A stretch of DNA of 64,000 nucleotides. Source: Streptomyces sp. NBC_00554 (GTDB lineage Bacteria; Actinomycetota; Actinomycetes; Streptomycetales; Streptomycetaceae). Made by a program: the position numbers and the translations under genes. The stretch is taken from the NCBI RefSeq assembly GCF_041431135.1, contig NZ_CP107799.1:9929501-9993500 (forward strand), read 5' to 3'. Shown piece by piece: positions 45,144-53,805 of the stretch. Under the pieces are notes generated by a model, which was not told the origin of the DNA, ran no database searches, and saw only the letters and a program-made list of their open reading frames with translations. Positions within the stretch are counted from its first letter, which is position 1. Every line of letters begins with the position of its first letter.

Positions 45144-45276
45144 GGCGCCGGAACGCCACGCCGTTAAGGTGCGGGGAAGAGTAGGCAGGCTCCCACGCTG
45201 GAGGATGTCACTCGGGAGGCCGACGGCTACAGCCATGCCGGCAGGACATGTGAGCCGGCGACAGAGAGGCGGACGA

Positions 45277-46149
45277 ATGACGCACCCGATCACCGTGGGC
45301 GTGGACGGATCGGACGAGGGCGGGGCCGCTGCGGCGTGGGCGGGCAGGGAAGCCGTCCGGCGAGGACTGCCCCTGCGGGTGGTGTACGCCTGGCACGGGC
45401 AACCGCACCTACTGGCAGGCGGGCCGGACCGCGAGGAACAGGCGCGGTGGGCACAGGAGTTGGTGGAGGCCGCCGCCCGCACCGTCACCGAACGGCACGC
45501 GGACCTGTCCGTTTCGGCCGAGGTCCTGGAAGGCGGCGCCGTCGACTCGCTGGTCGCCGCGGCTTCGGACGCCGAGACACTGGTCCTCGGTTCACGCGGG
45601 CACGGAGCGATCGTCGGTTTCCTGATCGGCTCCGTCGGACAGCAGGTGATCGCCGAGGCCGCCCGCCCCGTCGTGCTGGTGCGTGCCGATGACAACGCCG
45701 CGTCCGAGGCGGCGGGCCGCGAGATCGTCGTAGGTCAGCAAGGCGGTCCGGACGACAGTGCCGCCGGCCTTCGGTTCGCCTTCGAGACGGCGGCGGCCCG
45801 CGGCGCCTCGGTGCGCGTCGTACGTGCGTGGAGCCTGCCGCCGCTGTTCACCTACAGCCCCGGCTCGTTGAAGCTGCTCGACGAGGCCGGGGGAATGGAA
45901 CCCTTCGAGAAGAAGGCTCTCACCGAGGCGGTGCAGCCCTGGCGAGAGCAGTTTCCCGAGGTGCCCGTCACCGAGTACGTCGAGATGGGCAGCGCAGGAC
46001 AGGTCTTGCTCTCGCTGGCCGCGCGGGCCCAGCTGATGGTCGTCCAGCGCCGCGCCGAACGCTCGGCCGTGGGATCACGGATCGGATCGGTGGCCCACGC
46101 GGTGATGCACCACGCGCCGTGCCCCGTGGCGGTTGTCCCGCACTCCTGA
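45277..46149 (+). CDS. Universal stress protein (two UspA domains)
   Basis: A 290-aa tandem UspA protein. The first domain (about 1-145) opens PITVGVDGSDEGG and closes with the ATP-binding motif GSRGHGAIVGFLIGSVGQQV. The second (about 150-290) is degenerate at the phosphate loop (QRRAERSAVGSRIGSVAHAV), so it may bind nucleotide weakly. Actinobacterial tandem Usps respond to hypoxia or redox stress. GAGAGGCGG precedes the ATG at 45277. Confidence 0.92.
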   Translation: MTHPITVGVDGSDEGGAAAAWAGREAVRRGLPLRVVYAWHGQPHLLAGGPDREEQARWAQELVEAAARTVTERHADLSVSAEVLEGGAVDSLVAAASDAETLVLGSRGHGAIVGFLIGSVGQQVIAEAARPVVLVRADDNAASEAAGREIVVGQQGGPDDSAAGLRFAFETAAARGASVRVVRAWSLPPLFTYSPGSLKLLDEAGGMEPFEKKALTEAVQPWREQFPEVPVTEYVEMGSAGQVLLSLAARAQLMVVQRRAERSAVGSRIGSVAHAVMHHAPCPVAVVPHS

Positions 46150-46201
46150 GCAACTGCGGGAGGCGGCCTCAGGGCGGTAACACCTGAGTGCCGGCCGCGG
46201 C

Positions 46202-46756
46202 TCACAGGCCGACCGCTCCGTCGATGCGTTCGCGGAGCAGGTCGGCGTGGCCGTTGTGGCGGGCGTACTCCTCGATCATGTGGATCAGCACCCAGCGCAG
46301 TGACACCGCCCCGAGCCAGGAGTCGTGGCCCTCGATGTCCAGGCCGGGCGCTTCGGTGACGAAGCGTTCGGCGAATGCCACGTCGGTGCGCCAGGCCTCC
46401 CAGGCCGCGGTGACGAGCGCGGGATCGGGCATCGCGCCGTCGAAGTCCTCGTCGGGTTCGGCCTCGGTGGAGAACCGGGGCGACGCGTCCTGCCCGGCCA
46501 GCACCTTCCGGAACCAGCGGCGTTCCACATCGGCGAGGTGCCGGACGAGTCCGAGGAGTGAAAGCGTCGAGGGCTCCACGGACCGCCGCGCCAACTCCGC
46601 ACCCAGGCCCGCGCACTTGAGTTCCAGCGTCGCGCGCTGGGCCGCCAGCACGGAGACCAGCATGCCGCGTTCGTCGCCGGTGGTACGGGCGTTGAGGTGG
46701 CGGCGCTCCTGGTGCGGCGCGGTGAAGAAGTCGGCTCTTCGCTGTGGTCCGGTCAT
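46202..46756 (-). CDS. DinB-family (DUF664) protein
   Basis: A 184-aa helical-bundle protein of the DinB/YfiT superfamily. The conserved pattern includes SLLGLVRHLADVERRWF and LRWVLIHMIEEYARHNGHAD, supplying histidines for a metal site. Actinobacterial members include mycothiol-dependent S-transferases, so a thiol-transfer or detoxification role is possible but not shown. ATG 46756 is used; the frame stays open further upstream without family-like sequence. The 285-base gap to the LacI gene holds that gene's control region. Confidence 0.85.
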   Translation of the reverse strand: MTGPQRRADFFTAPHQERRHLNARTTGDERGMLVSVLAAQRATLELKCAGLGAELARRSVEPSTLSLLGLVRHLADVERRWFRKVLAGQDASPRFSTEAEPDEDFDGAMPDPALVTAAWEAWRTDVAFAERFVTEAPGLDIEGHDSWLGAVSLRWVLIHMIEEYARHNGHADLLRERIDGAVGL

Positions 46757-46971
46757 GCGCACGATTATCGGCGCCGGGCGGTGGAACTCGTCGAGGGGCG
46801 CTTCGACCAGGGGTGTTTCGGTCCCCGGCGGACTGTCCTGCCCGGTGCCCGGCGGCCTCCGACCGCGTTCAAGTCCCGTAGGCAATGGCTGTGTTGGGCT
46901 CGAACCACGGCAGTTTCGGCGTGAACTATTGACGGCAACATGTCAGTCCGGTTGACTCGCCGCCCAGCGCC

Positions 46972-47000
46972 GGAACCGGTTCCGGAACCGGTACCGGTCC
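46972..47000 (+). promoter_or_regulatory. Palindromic CCGG-centred sites before the LacI regulator
   Basis: GGAACCGGTTCC (46972-46983) is a perfect 12-bp palindrome, followed directly by GGAACCGGTACCGGTCC (46984-47000). Central CG/CCGG palindromes are typical LacI-family operators, so this may be autoregulation. Confidence 0.5.
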
Positions 47001-47041
47001 TGGGCGCGAAGGCGCGATCCCCGTGTTCCGGGAGGCAAGTC

Positions 47042-48037
47042 ATGGCTGTGACCATCGCCGATGTGGCTCACGCGGCCGGCGTGAGCAAGACGACCGTGTC
47101 CCGGGTGCTGAACACCCGGGGTGAGGTCGACGCGTCGACGGCAGCCCGGGTCCGCGAGGTCATCGACCGCATGGGCTACGTGCCCAGCTCGGGCGCGGTC
47201 GGTCTTGCCCGGGGCAACAGCCGGACCGTGGGCATGCTGGTGCCCTCGCTGACCTGGCCGTGGATGGGCGAGGTGCTGCAGGGCGTCGTCGACACCGTGG
47301 AGGCGGCCGACTTCGGCCTGCTGCTGTTCACCTGCAACCGGGGCACCGAGTCCGTGGCGCGCTTCACCAGCCAGGTGTCGGCGCGCGCGTTCGACGGGCT
47401 GCTCGTGGTGGAACCGGAGAACACTCTCGACATGCTGACGGCGCTGCATCGCGAGGGCCTGCCCGTCGTCCTCATCGACGACCGGGGACACCACCCGGAG
47501 TTCCCGTCCGTCACAGCCACCAACTTCGAAGGCGGGGCCTCGGCGGCCCGCCACCTCCTGGCCGATGGCCGGCGCAAGCCGATGGTGCTCACCGGGCCCG
47601 CACGGTTCGGCTGCGTACGCGACCGGCTCGCCGGGTTCCGCGCCACCTTCGCCGAGCGCGGCATCGCGCTCGACCTGGTCGTCGAGGGCGACTTCACCGA
47701 GACCGACGGCCGCGCGACCGTGCGCCGACTGCTCGCCGAGGGACGGGAGTTCGATGCGGTCTTCGCGCACAACGACCTCGCTGCGGTGGGCGTGATGGGC
47801 GCCCTGCGGGACGCCGGGATCCGCGTGCCGGAGGACGTCGCCGTGATCGGCTTCGACGACATCCCGATGGCCCCGCACACCGAGCCGTCACTGAGCACGG
47901 TCCGTCAGCCCATGCGGGAGATGGGGGAGACGGCCGCACGCATGCTCCTCACGCGCCTCGCGGGCGAGGAGATCTCGACCGCTCCCGTCGTCCTGCCGAC
48001 GGAAATGATCACGCGCCGGTCGGCGCCGGCGGCCTAG
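47042..48037 (+). CDS. LacI-family transcriptional regulator
   Basis: A 331-aa regulator. The N-terminal DNA-binding part (2-55) reads VTIADVAHAAGVSKTTVSRV, with the hinge helix near 50-60 (SSGAVGLARG). The sugar-binding domain has periplasmic-binding-protein form (TVGMLVPSLTWPWMGEVLQG, GFDDIPMAPHTEPSLSTV). The effector is probably a sugar. It lies upstream of the GH16 glucanase on the same strand (157-base gap), so it may control that gene, the GH55/GH64 set, or itself through the palindromes just upstream. GGAGG precedes the ATG. Confidence 0.92.
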   Translation: MAVTIADVAHAAGVSKTTVSRVLNTRGEVDASTAARVREVIDRMGYVPSSGAVGLARGNSRTVGMLVPSLTWPWMGEVLQGVVDTVEAADFGLLLFTCNRGTESVARFTSQVSARAFDGLLVVEPENTLDMLTALHREGLPVVLIDDRGHHPEFPSVTATNFEGGASAARHLLADGRRKPMVLTGPARFGCVRDRLAGFRATFAERGIALDLVVEGDFTETDGRATVRRLLAEGREFDAVFAHNDLAAVGVMGALRDAGIRVPEDVAVIGFDDIPMAPHTEPSLSTVRQPMREMGETAARMLLTRLAGEEISTAPVVLPTEMITRRSAPAA

Positions 48038-48194
48038 CCCGCCGCCGAGCACCCCACGCACTGCCGGGCGGAGACCACCGGCAGCACCAGAGCACGTCGA
48101 CGTCCGAGCTTCCGGCACCGCAGGAAGCCGACTTCGGCGAACCACGCACACCCGCACGGAGCACTGGCACCCCCAACTCCCTTAGGAGAGCCGC

Positions 48195-50083
48195 ATGCCA
48201 TCCCGTACCCCACGCACGCTCATGACCGCTCTAGCCACCCTGTCCACCCTGTCGCTGCTGGCGGCAGGACAGGCCTTCGCCGGCCCGGCGGCCGAAACCT
48301 CCGTCGCGGCCGTCGCGGCCTGGGACGCCGACCAGGCCGCTGCCGCCTACACCGCGAACCCCGCCGCGGTCACCGCCTCGGGAAGCGAGAACGCCGGCAC
48401 CGCCCCGGGCCTCGCCTTCGACGGCAACGGCGCCGCCGCTGGTCGAGCCAGTTCGCGGACGACGCGTGGATCCGCGTCGACCTCGGCTCCACCCTCCGCA
48501 TCGACCGGGTCGTCCTCGACTGGGAGGCCGCCTACGGCAAGAGATACGTCCTTGAGGCGTCCAAGAACGGCACCGACTGGACGCCCTTCTACACCGAGAC
48601 CGCCGGCACCGGAGGATCGGTCACCGCGCACACCTACCCGCAGGAAGTCACGGGCCGCTATGTGCGGCTGCGCGGCGTCGAGCGCGCCACGCCCTACGGG
48701 TACTCGCTGTTCGCCTTCAAGGTCTACGGCGGCGAACCCGCCCCGGCCTCCACGACCCGTACGAACCTCGCCCTCAACCACCCCGCCTACTCCAACCTCT
48801 ACCAGCACGCGGGCAATTCACCCGCCTTCGTCACCGACGGCGGCTGGCCCGCCGACCTCAAGGCCGACCAGACCCGCTGGTCCAGCGACTGGAACGCCAA
48901 CCGCTGGGTCTCCGTCGACCTGGGCGCCACCTCGACCATCAACACCGTCGACCTGTACTGGGAGGCGGCCTACGCGGTCGACTACCAGCTCCAGGTCTCC
49001 GACGACAACGTGAATTGGCGCACCGTCTACCAGCCCTCCGCCTCGGAGGTCGCCGCCCGCCGCGCCGACGTGAAGTCCCCGGCGGACGCGGTGGGCCGCC
49101 ACGACACGGTCACGCTGCCGACGCCCACGACCGGACGGTATGTGCGGATGCTCGGCAAGGAGCGCCGCTCCTTCTACAACCCGGCGCCCGCGACCGCCCA
49201 ATTTGGCTACTCGCTCTACGAGTTCCAGGTCTGGGGCACGGGCGGCAGCGCCGCCGCCGCGTACCCCGCCCTGCCCGGGGAGCAGTCGGGGACCTACCAG
49301 ACGACGTTCTTCGACGACTTCACAGGGGCGAGCCTGGACCGCTCCAAATGGCGGGTCGTGCGAACCGGCTACGAGATGGGCCCGGTCAACGGGGAGTCGC
49401 AGGCCTACGTCGACTCCACCAACAACATCGCCACCCAGAACGGCAGCCTCCTGCTGAAGTCCAAGTACTGCAACGACTGCACCCCGACCCCGGCCGGAAC
49501 CTACGACTTCACCTCCGGCCGCGTCGACACCAACACCAAGTTCGACTTCACCTACGGGAAGGTCAGCGCCCGTATCAAGCTGCCGGTCGGCGACGGCTTC
49601 TGGCCCGCCTTCTGGCTGCTCGGCAGCAACGTCGACGATCCGTCCGTGTCGTGGCCCGCGTCCGGAGAGACCGACATCATGGAGAACGTCGGCTACGCGG
49701 ACTGGACCAGCACCGCCCTGCACGGCCCGGGCTACTCGGCGGACGGCAACATCGGCGCCCGCCAGGTCTTCCCCGCCGGAGGCCGCGTGGACGCGTGGCA
49801 CAACTACGCGGTGGAGTGGACCCCGACGGGCATGCGCTTCTACGTCGACGACGTGCTCGTTCAGGAGACGACGCGCAACAAGCTGGAGTCGACCCGCGGC
49901 CAGTGGGTCTTCAACCACAACCAGTACGTCATCCTCAACCTCGCCCTCGGCGGCGCCTATCCGGCGGGCTGGAACCAGGTCACCACGCCGTACTGGGGTC
50001 TGCCGCAGTCGAGCGTCGACAAGGTCGCGGCCGGGGGAGTGCAGGCCGAGATCGACTGGGTGCGCGTCGAGCAGAAGAGGTGA
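48195..50083 (+). pseudogene. Secreted GH16 beta-1,3-glucanase with two CBM32-like domains, one frameshift
   Basis: AGGAGAG and ATG 48195 start a signal peptide (LMTALATLSTLSLLAAGQAFA) and the first residues of a discoidin (F5/8 type C/CBM32) domain. At 48429-48437 the frame changes; one restored base gives RWSSQFADDAWIRVDLG and a continuous 629-aa protein. The order is CBM32 (about 55-180), a second CBM32 (about 190-345), then GH16 (about 360-629) with catalytic motif GETDIMENVG (E492, D494, E497) of laminarinase type. It is a third beta-1,3-glucanase in the window. The single deletion is probably a sequence error. Confidence 0.85.
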
Positions 50084-50128
50084 CCCGGACCGCCGCAAGG
50101 CGGTGAAGACGGGTGCGCGCCGGGCCTC

Positions 50129-50171
50129 TTGACGAACGGTTGGTCCAGTCCTACCTTCCAGTCAACCGTTC
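50129..50171 (+). promoter_or_regulatory. Promoter with direct and inverted repeats before the secreted protein gene
   Basis: -35 TTGACG (50129-50134), 17 bases and -10 TACCTT (50152-50157). TCCAGTC repeats at 50144 and 50157 (13-bp step), and GAACGGTT (50134) is mirrored by AACCGTTC (50164-50171). The direct repeats recall the TGGTCCAGACCT elements of Streptomyces chitinase promoters. Confidence 0.6.
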
Positions 50172-50230
50172 AAAGACAGGGCTGAAGTTCACTCACCTGA
50201 ACGTCAGCACCCCCCACTCGAGGAGCCCGG

Positions 50231-50833
50231 ATGCTCACACGTCTTCGAACACTCGGTGTGGCCGGCGCGGTGTGCGCCTCATCGCTACTGGCCGCGCCGA
50301 CCGCATTCGCCGAAGTGGAACCCGGCGGCTGGACATCCGTCTCGCCCACGTACACGGTGCAGGAGCGGGGTTGCGGCACGGTCTCCGGCCTGACGTTCAC
50401 GCTCACCTGCTCCACCGCAAGCGGAGACCAGCGGGCCGAGCGGCGGTACGCCACGTACACCGGCGGCACACGGCAGTTCGAGGGCTACTTCAGGGTGGCC
50501 AGCCTCAGCGGCACCCGGATCAGCCTCAAGCAGACGTTCAACGAGTCGGCGGCGGGCCCGTACTTCATGCTCGCGGTCGAGCGCGGTGGCAGGCTCTACG
50601 CGGTCCACGGCGGCACCACGCTCTCCAGCGCGGGCACGGTCGGGGCGACGGTCCGCGTCAACACGGTTCACCAGGTGGGGACTTCGCACCGCACCTACAT
50701 CAACGGCTCGCTCCAGCACACCTATGCGAGCCCGTCCGGAAGCTTCTACGACAAGTTCGGCGCCTACCGCACCGCCAGCGGCGCCGGACCGGCGACCGTC
50801 GTATGGAGCAACGTCCAGTTCTGGCGCAAGTAG
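50231..50833 (+). CDS. Small secreted protein with jelly-roll-like sequence
   Basis: A 200-aa exported protein. The signal peptide is about 1-27 (LGVAGAVCASSLLAAPTAFA). The mature 173 residues alternate strands and short turns (GTRQFEGYFRVASLSG, YFMLAVERGGRLYAVHGG, GPATVVWSNVQFWRK), the pattern of concanavalin-like polysaccharide lyases or LamG-like binding domains. No catalytic motif can be assigned. GAGGAG precedes the ATG. The lipoprotein gene that follows starts 10 bases after the stop. The promoter repeats suggest sugar-responsive control. Confidence 0.7.
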   Translation: MLTRLRTLGVAGAVCASSLLAAPTAFAEVEPGGWTSVSPTYTVQERGCGTVSGLTFTLTCSTASGDQRAERRYATYTGGTRQFEGYFRVASLSGTRISLKQTFNESAAGPYFMLAVERGGRLYAVHGGTTLSSAGTVGATVRVNTVHQVGTSHRTYINGSLQHTYASPSGSFYDKFGAYRTASGAGPATVVWSNVQFWRK

Positions 50834-50843
50834 CAGGCACCGT

Positions 50844-51554
50844 ATGCGGATACCCGTACGCGTCGCAGCGCCGACAGTGCTTCTCCTGGCGCTGTCGGCC
50901 TGCCCCGCGCCACAGACGGCGGACGAGAGCGGCGAACTGCGAGCCCGCCTCACCTCACCCACGGACATCGATCTGAACTGGCAGGGGGACGACTCGGGAG
51001 TATCCGGCCAGGCGCTGGAGTTCGCGACCGAGAGGTCGGGCCCGTACACCGTTCTCCAATACCTGCCGCCGAGCACGACGACCTACCGGCACCCCGATCT
51101 GATCCCGAACACGACCTTCTTCTACCGACTCCGACCCTTCCACGGCCCGGTCTCGGCCCCGCTGACCGTCTCGCTGCCGGAGGGCGAACTGACACAAGCG
51201 GACGAGGAGTCCAGCCATGACTGGCTCCCCGCCCGCAAGGACCCGGGACGCGTCGTCCCGGGCCGGCCCCTCGGGAAATCCGGTGCGGGCGCTCCCTCCG
51301 ATTTCAACGCCGTGGTCAAGCATGCGAACGGCATCCTCTTCACCTGGACGGACTGCGCGTCCGACGAAGCGGGATTCCTGCTGGAGGCCCGCAGACGGGG
51401 AAGCTCGGAATACGAGCCCCTCGTGGTCCTCGATCCCGATGTCAACTCCACGGGACTGATCACCCTGCCCGAGGAGAAACAAGCGTCCTACCGCGTACGG
51501 GCCTTCACGTACGGAGAGTTGTCGAACGTGGTCCGCCTGACCACGGGTGAATGA
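50844..51554 (+). CDS. Lipoprotein with fibronectin type III-like domains
   Basis: A 236-aa lipoprotein. The lipobox LSAC is near residue 20. Two Fn3-like modules follow (about 30-112, with LTSPTDIDLNWQGDD and TTYRHPDLIPNTTFFYRLRP; and about 150-236, with ILFTWTDCASDEAGFLLEAR and ASYRVRAFTYGELSNVV). It may bind carbohydrate or another protein at the cell surface. The 10-base spacing suggests cotranscription with the secreted protein upstream. Function unknown. Confidence 0.75.
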   Translation: MRIPVRVAAPTVLLLALSACPAPQTADESGELRARLTSPTDIDLNWQGDDSGVSGQALEFATERSGPYTVLQYLPPSTTTYRHPDLIPNTTFFYRLRPFHGPVSAPLTVSLPEGELTQADEESSHDWLPARKDPGRVVPGRPLGKSGAGAPSDFNAVVKHANGILFTWTDCASDEAGFLLEARRRGSSEYEPLVVLDPDVNSTGLITLPEEKQASYRVRAFTYGELSNVVRLTTGE

Positions 51555-51557
51555 CTC

Positions 51558-51926
51558 CTACGCGTTGTCGGCCCTGGACATGCGCAGGGCGAGATCCTGG
51601 AGCAGGTCGGCCGTCTTGACGTCGGTGCGTCCGGAGTCGTGGAGGTCGGCGAGTTCGGAGAAGAGGAAGGCGAAGGCGCCCACGAGCGAGATGGTGGCGG
51701 GCAGGTAGGCGTCCGCGACGGCCTGGCCGGCCTCGGCGGGTCCTGCGTCGGAGGGTACTTCGACCCTGGGGAAAACCTCCGTCACGAGCGCGCCGAGCTG
51801 GGTTTCGGTCGACTCGACCTCGGCGTCATCAGCAGCGTCGTCATCGGATTGGGCGATCCTGCGGACCATGGCGTTGGTCTCGGTGAGGACGCCGATGGCT
51901 CGCAGGATGATCTCCGTCTGTTCCAT
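51558..51926 (-). CDS. Hypothetical protein, 122 aa
   Basis: A small acidic, mostly helical protein with no signal, membrane segment or recognisable motif. A Glu/Asp/Ala-rich middle (SDDDAADDAEVESTE) looks flexible. Its stop is three bases from the convergent lipoprotein stop, and its start lies 107 bases from the divergent Nudix gene. I do not recognise the family. Confidence 0.65.
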   Translation of the reverse strand: MEQTEIILRAIGVLTETNAMVRRIAQSDDDAADDAEVESTETQLGALVTEVFPRVEVPSDAGPAEAGQAVADAYLPATISLVGAFAFLFSELADLHDSGRTDVKTADLLQDLALRMSRADNA

Positions 51927-52033
51927 GCCGTGAGCCTAGACGGGTGATGCCCGACTGTGGCCTCGGTGTTCGGGTCGTGATGATAGACAGTGGGCGTGAA
52001 CAATCTCTCCAGCTCCTGCCCGGAGCACGCCCG

Positions 52034-52705
52034 ATGACCAGCGGCGTCGACACTCCGGACCGCCGGGGCCGCACCGGACTCGACCGGGTCGGCCGCGATC
52101 TGACCGGCAACCCGCGGATCAAGGTCCGGGACGTGACACTCCTGTCCAGCCACTGGTACGTGGAGCGCACCACGACCTTCGACTTCCAGCACGCCGACGG
52201 CACCTGGAGCACCCAGGAACGCGAAACGCACGACCGCGGCAACGGCGCCACCCTCCTGCTCTACGACACCGAGCGCGGAACCGTGCTGCTGACCAGGCAG
52301 TTCCGCTACCCCGTGTACGTCAACGGACACCCCGACGGGATGCTGGTCGAGACACCGGGCGGACTGCTCGACGAGGACGACGAACATCCCGAGGTCGCCG
52401 TACGGCGCGAGGTCATCGAGGAGACCGGGCACACGGTCGGCGAGGTCCACCACGTCTTCGACGTCTATATGAGCCCGGGCTCGGTCACCGAGCGGGTCAG
52501 CTTCTACGCCGCCTCCTACGGTCCCTCGACCCGTACGCACGAGGGCGGGGGGCTGGACGAGGAGGGTGAGGACATCGAGATCGTCGAACTGCCCTTCCGG
52601 CGGGCCCTGGAGATGATCCGCACCGGCGAGATCGCCGACGCGAAGACCATCATGCTGTTGCAATGGGCGGTTCTGGAGGGCCCGTTCAGCGAAACCCGCC
52701 CTTGA
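52034..52705 (+). CDS. Nudix hydrolase (NudK/ADP-ribose pyrophosphatase type)
   Basis: A 223-aa protein with the Nudix box GGLLDED...REVIEETG near residues 112-135, which binds magnesium and cleaves nucleoside-diphosphate sugars such as GDP-mannose or ADP-ribose. Upstream FRYPVYVNG and the downstream MSPGSVTERVSFYAA segment fit the NudK-like subgroup. ATG 52034 is chosen (weak GGAG upstream); the frame is open earlier. Its stop codon overlaps the -35 box of the aldo/keto reductase promoter. Confidence 0.88.
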   Translation: MTSGVDTPDRRGRTGLDRVGRDLTGNPRIKVRDVTLLSSHWYVERTTTFDFQHADGTWSTQERETHDRGNGATLLLYDTERGTVLLTRQFRYPVYVNGHPDGMLVETPGGLLDEDDEHPEVAVRREVIEETGHTVGEVHHVFDVYMSPGSVTERVSFYAASYGPSTRTHEGGGLDEEGEDIEIVELPFRRALEMIRTGEIADAKTIMLLQWAVLEGPFSETRP

Positions 52706-52732
52706 CTTGGAGTGCTCTTCAAGTTCCAGACT
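52702..52732 (+). promoter_or_regulatory. MerR-type promoter of the aldo/keto reductase
   Basis: -35 TTGACT (52702-52707) and -10 CAGACT (52727-52732) are 19 bases apart, the long spacer typical of MerR-activated promoters. A dyad, ACTTGGAG...CTTCAAGT (52705-52724, 7 of 8 pairs), fills the spacer. No merR gene lies nearby. Confidence 0.7.
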
Positions 52733-52769
52733 CCCGTTCAGGCCCCGGGGTTCCGGGCCCGAACGGGAG
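52731..52769 (+). promoter_or_regulatory. 5'-UTR hairpin enclosing the Shine-Dalgarno
   Basis: CTCCCGTTC pairs with GAACGGGAG (nine base pairs); after one mismatch GGCCC pairs with GGGCC. The loop is nine bases. The 3' arm contains most of the GGGAGG ribosome-binding site of the aldo/keto reductase gene, so translation may be restrained by the fold. Confidence 0.6.
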
Positions 52770-52777
52770 GCGACACC

Positions 52778-53764
52778 ATGAAGTACCGCACGATCGGCAC
52801 CGACCCGAAGACCCGCCGTGAGGTGAGCGTGCTCGCGCTCGGCGCGATGCTGTTCGGCTCACTGACGGACGAGAAGACCTCCTTCGCCGTGCTGGACCGC
52901 TATGTCGAGGCCGGTGGGAACTTCATCGACACGTCCGACAACTACGCGTTCTGGACCGACGACAGCCAGGGCGGCCAGAGCGAGACCCTGCTCGGTCGCT
53001 GGCGCCGCAGCCGCGGCATCGGCGACGAGATCGTCATCGCGACCAAGCTGGGCGCCCGGCCGCTGGCCCCCGGCACCGGATACATCGACAACCCGGAGGG
53101 CCTGTCGGCGAAGGTGATCCGCGAGGCGGCCGAGCGCAGCCGGGAACGCCTCGGCGTCGACAAGATCGACCTGCTGTACGCGCACATCGAGGACCGGACC
53201 GTCGACCCGCGGGAGACCGTGGAGGGGTTCGGCGAGCTCGTCGCGGAGGGAAGCGTCGGGCTGCTCGGGGTCAGCAATCACGCCATCTGGCGGGTGGAAC
53301 GGGCCCGTTCCCTCGCCGTGGCGGCGGGCCTGCCCGGTTACGAGGTTCTGCAGTATCACCACAGCCACCTGCGACCGCGTACCGACGTACCCTCCGGGCT
53401 CTTCCCGGACGGCAGCCTCGGCGGAGCGGGCGCCGAACTGCTCGGCTACTTGCGGGCCGAGCCCGGCCTCACGCTGGTCGCGTACTCACCCCTGCTGACC
53501 GGCGCATACGTACGGCAGGACAAGCCGCTGCCCGCCGACTACGACCACCCGGGAACGCCGGTCCGGCTCGCCGCGCTCCGGGACGTCGCACGGGAGACCC
53601 GAGCGAGTGTGAACCAAGTGGTGCTGGCCTGGCAGATCGGCGGACCCCTGCCGGTCATCCCGCTGGCGGGGGCGTCCTCAGTGGCACAGCTGGAGGAGAA
53701 CCTGGGCGCGGTGGAGCTGGAACTGACGGCGGACCAGCGGGCCCGCCTGGACGCGGCCCACTGA
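52778..53764 (+). CDS. Aldo/keto reductase
   Basis: A 328-aa NADPH-dependent reductase with a TIM barrel. The catalytic Asp/Tyr segment reads FIDTSDNYAFW, followed by a likely Lys in IVIATKLGARP and a His in LLYAHIEDR. The C-terminal cofactor segment is VIPLAGASSVAQLEENLGAV. GGGAGG precedes ATG 52778. The promoter is of MerR type, so the gene is probably induced by a reactive or drug-like compound. It converges on the phosphatase gene. Confidence 0.92.
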   Translation: MKYRTIGTDPKTRREVSVLALGAMLFGSLTDEKTSFAVLDRYVEAGGNFIDTSDNYAFWTDDSQGGQSETLLGRWRRSRGIGDEIVIATKLGARPLAPGTGYIDNPEGLSAKVIREAAERSRERLGVDKIDLLYAHIEDRTVDPRETVEGFGELVAEGSVGLLGVSNHAIWRVERARSLAVAAGLPGYEVLQYHHSHLRPRTDVPSGLFPDGSLGGAGAELLGYLRAEPGLTLVAYSPLLTGAYVRQDKPLPADYDHPGTPVRLAALRDVARETRASVNQVVLAWQIGGPLPVIPLAGASSVAQLEENLGAVELELTADQRARLDAAH

Positions 53765-53805
53765 CGGACGGAATCCGCGGCCGGCTGATGGGCAGCGGGT
53801 CCCGG

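Larger units (their letters stand above)
44834..45276. other. 443-base divergent control region between GH55 and the stress-protein gene
   Basis: No gene is seen here. It holds the GH55 promoter and operator (44877-44928) and a further AGAGCGCTCT palindrome at 45130-45143. The part nearest the stress-protein gene shows only its Shine-Dalgarno (GAGAGGCGG). Confidence 0.7.

Noticed and set aside
46866..46905. tRNA-like T-arm words (GTTCAAGTCCCG and GGTTCGAGCCC on the minus strand)
   Set aside because: No acceptor, D or anticodon stems can be built around them, and the stem pairs poorly, so no tRNA or att remnant is called.
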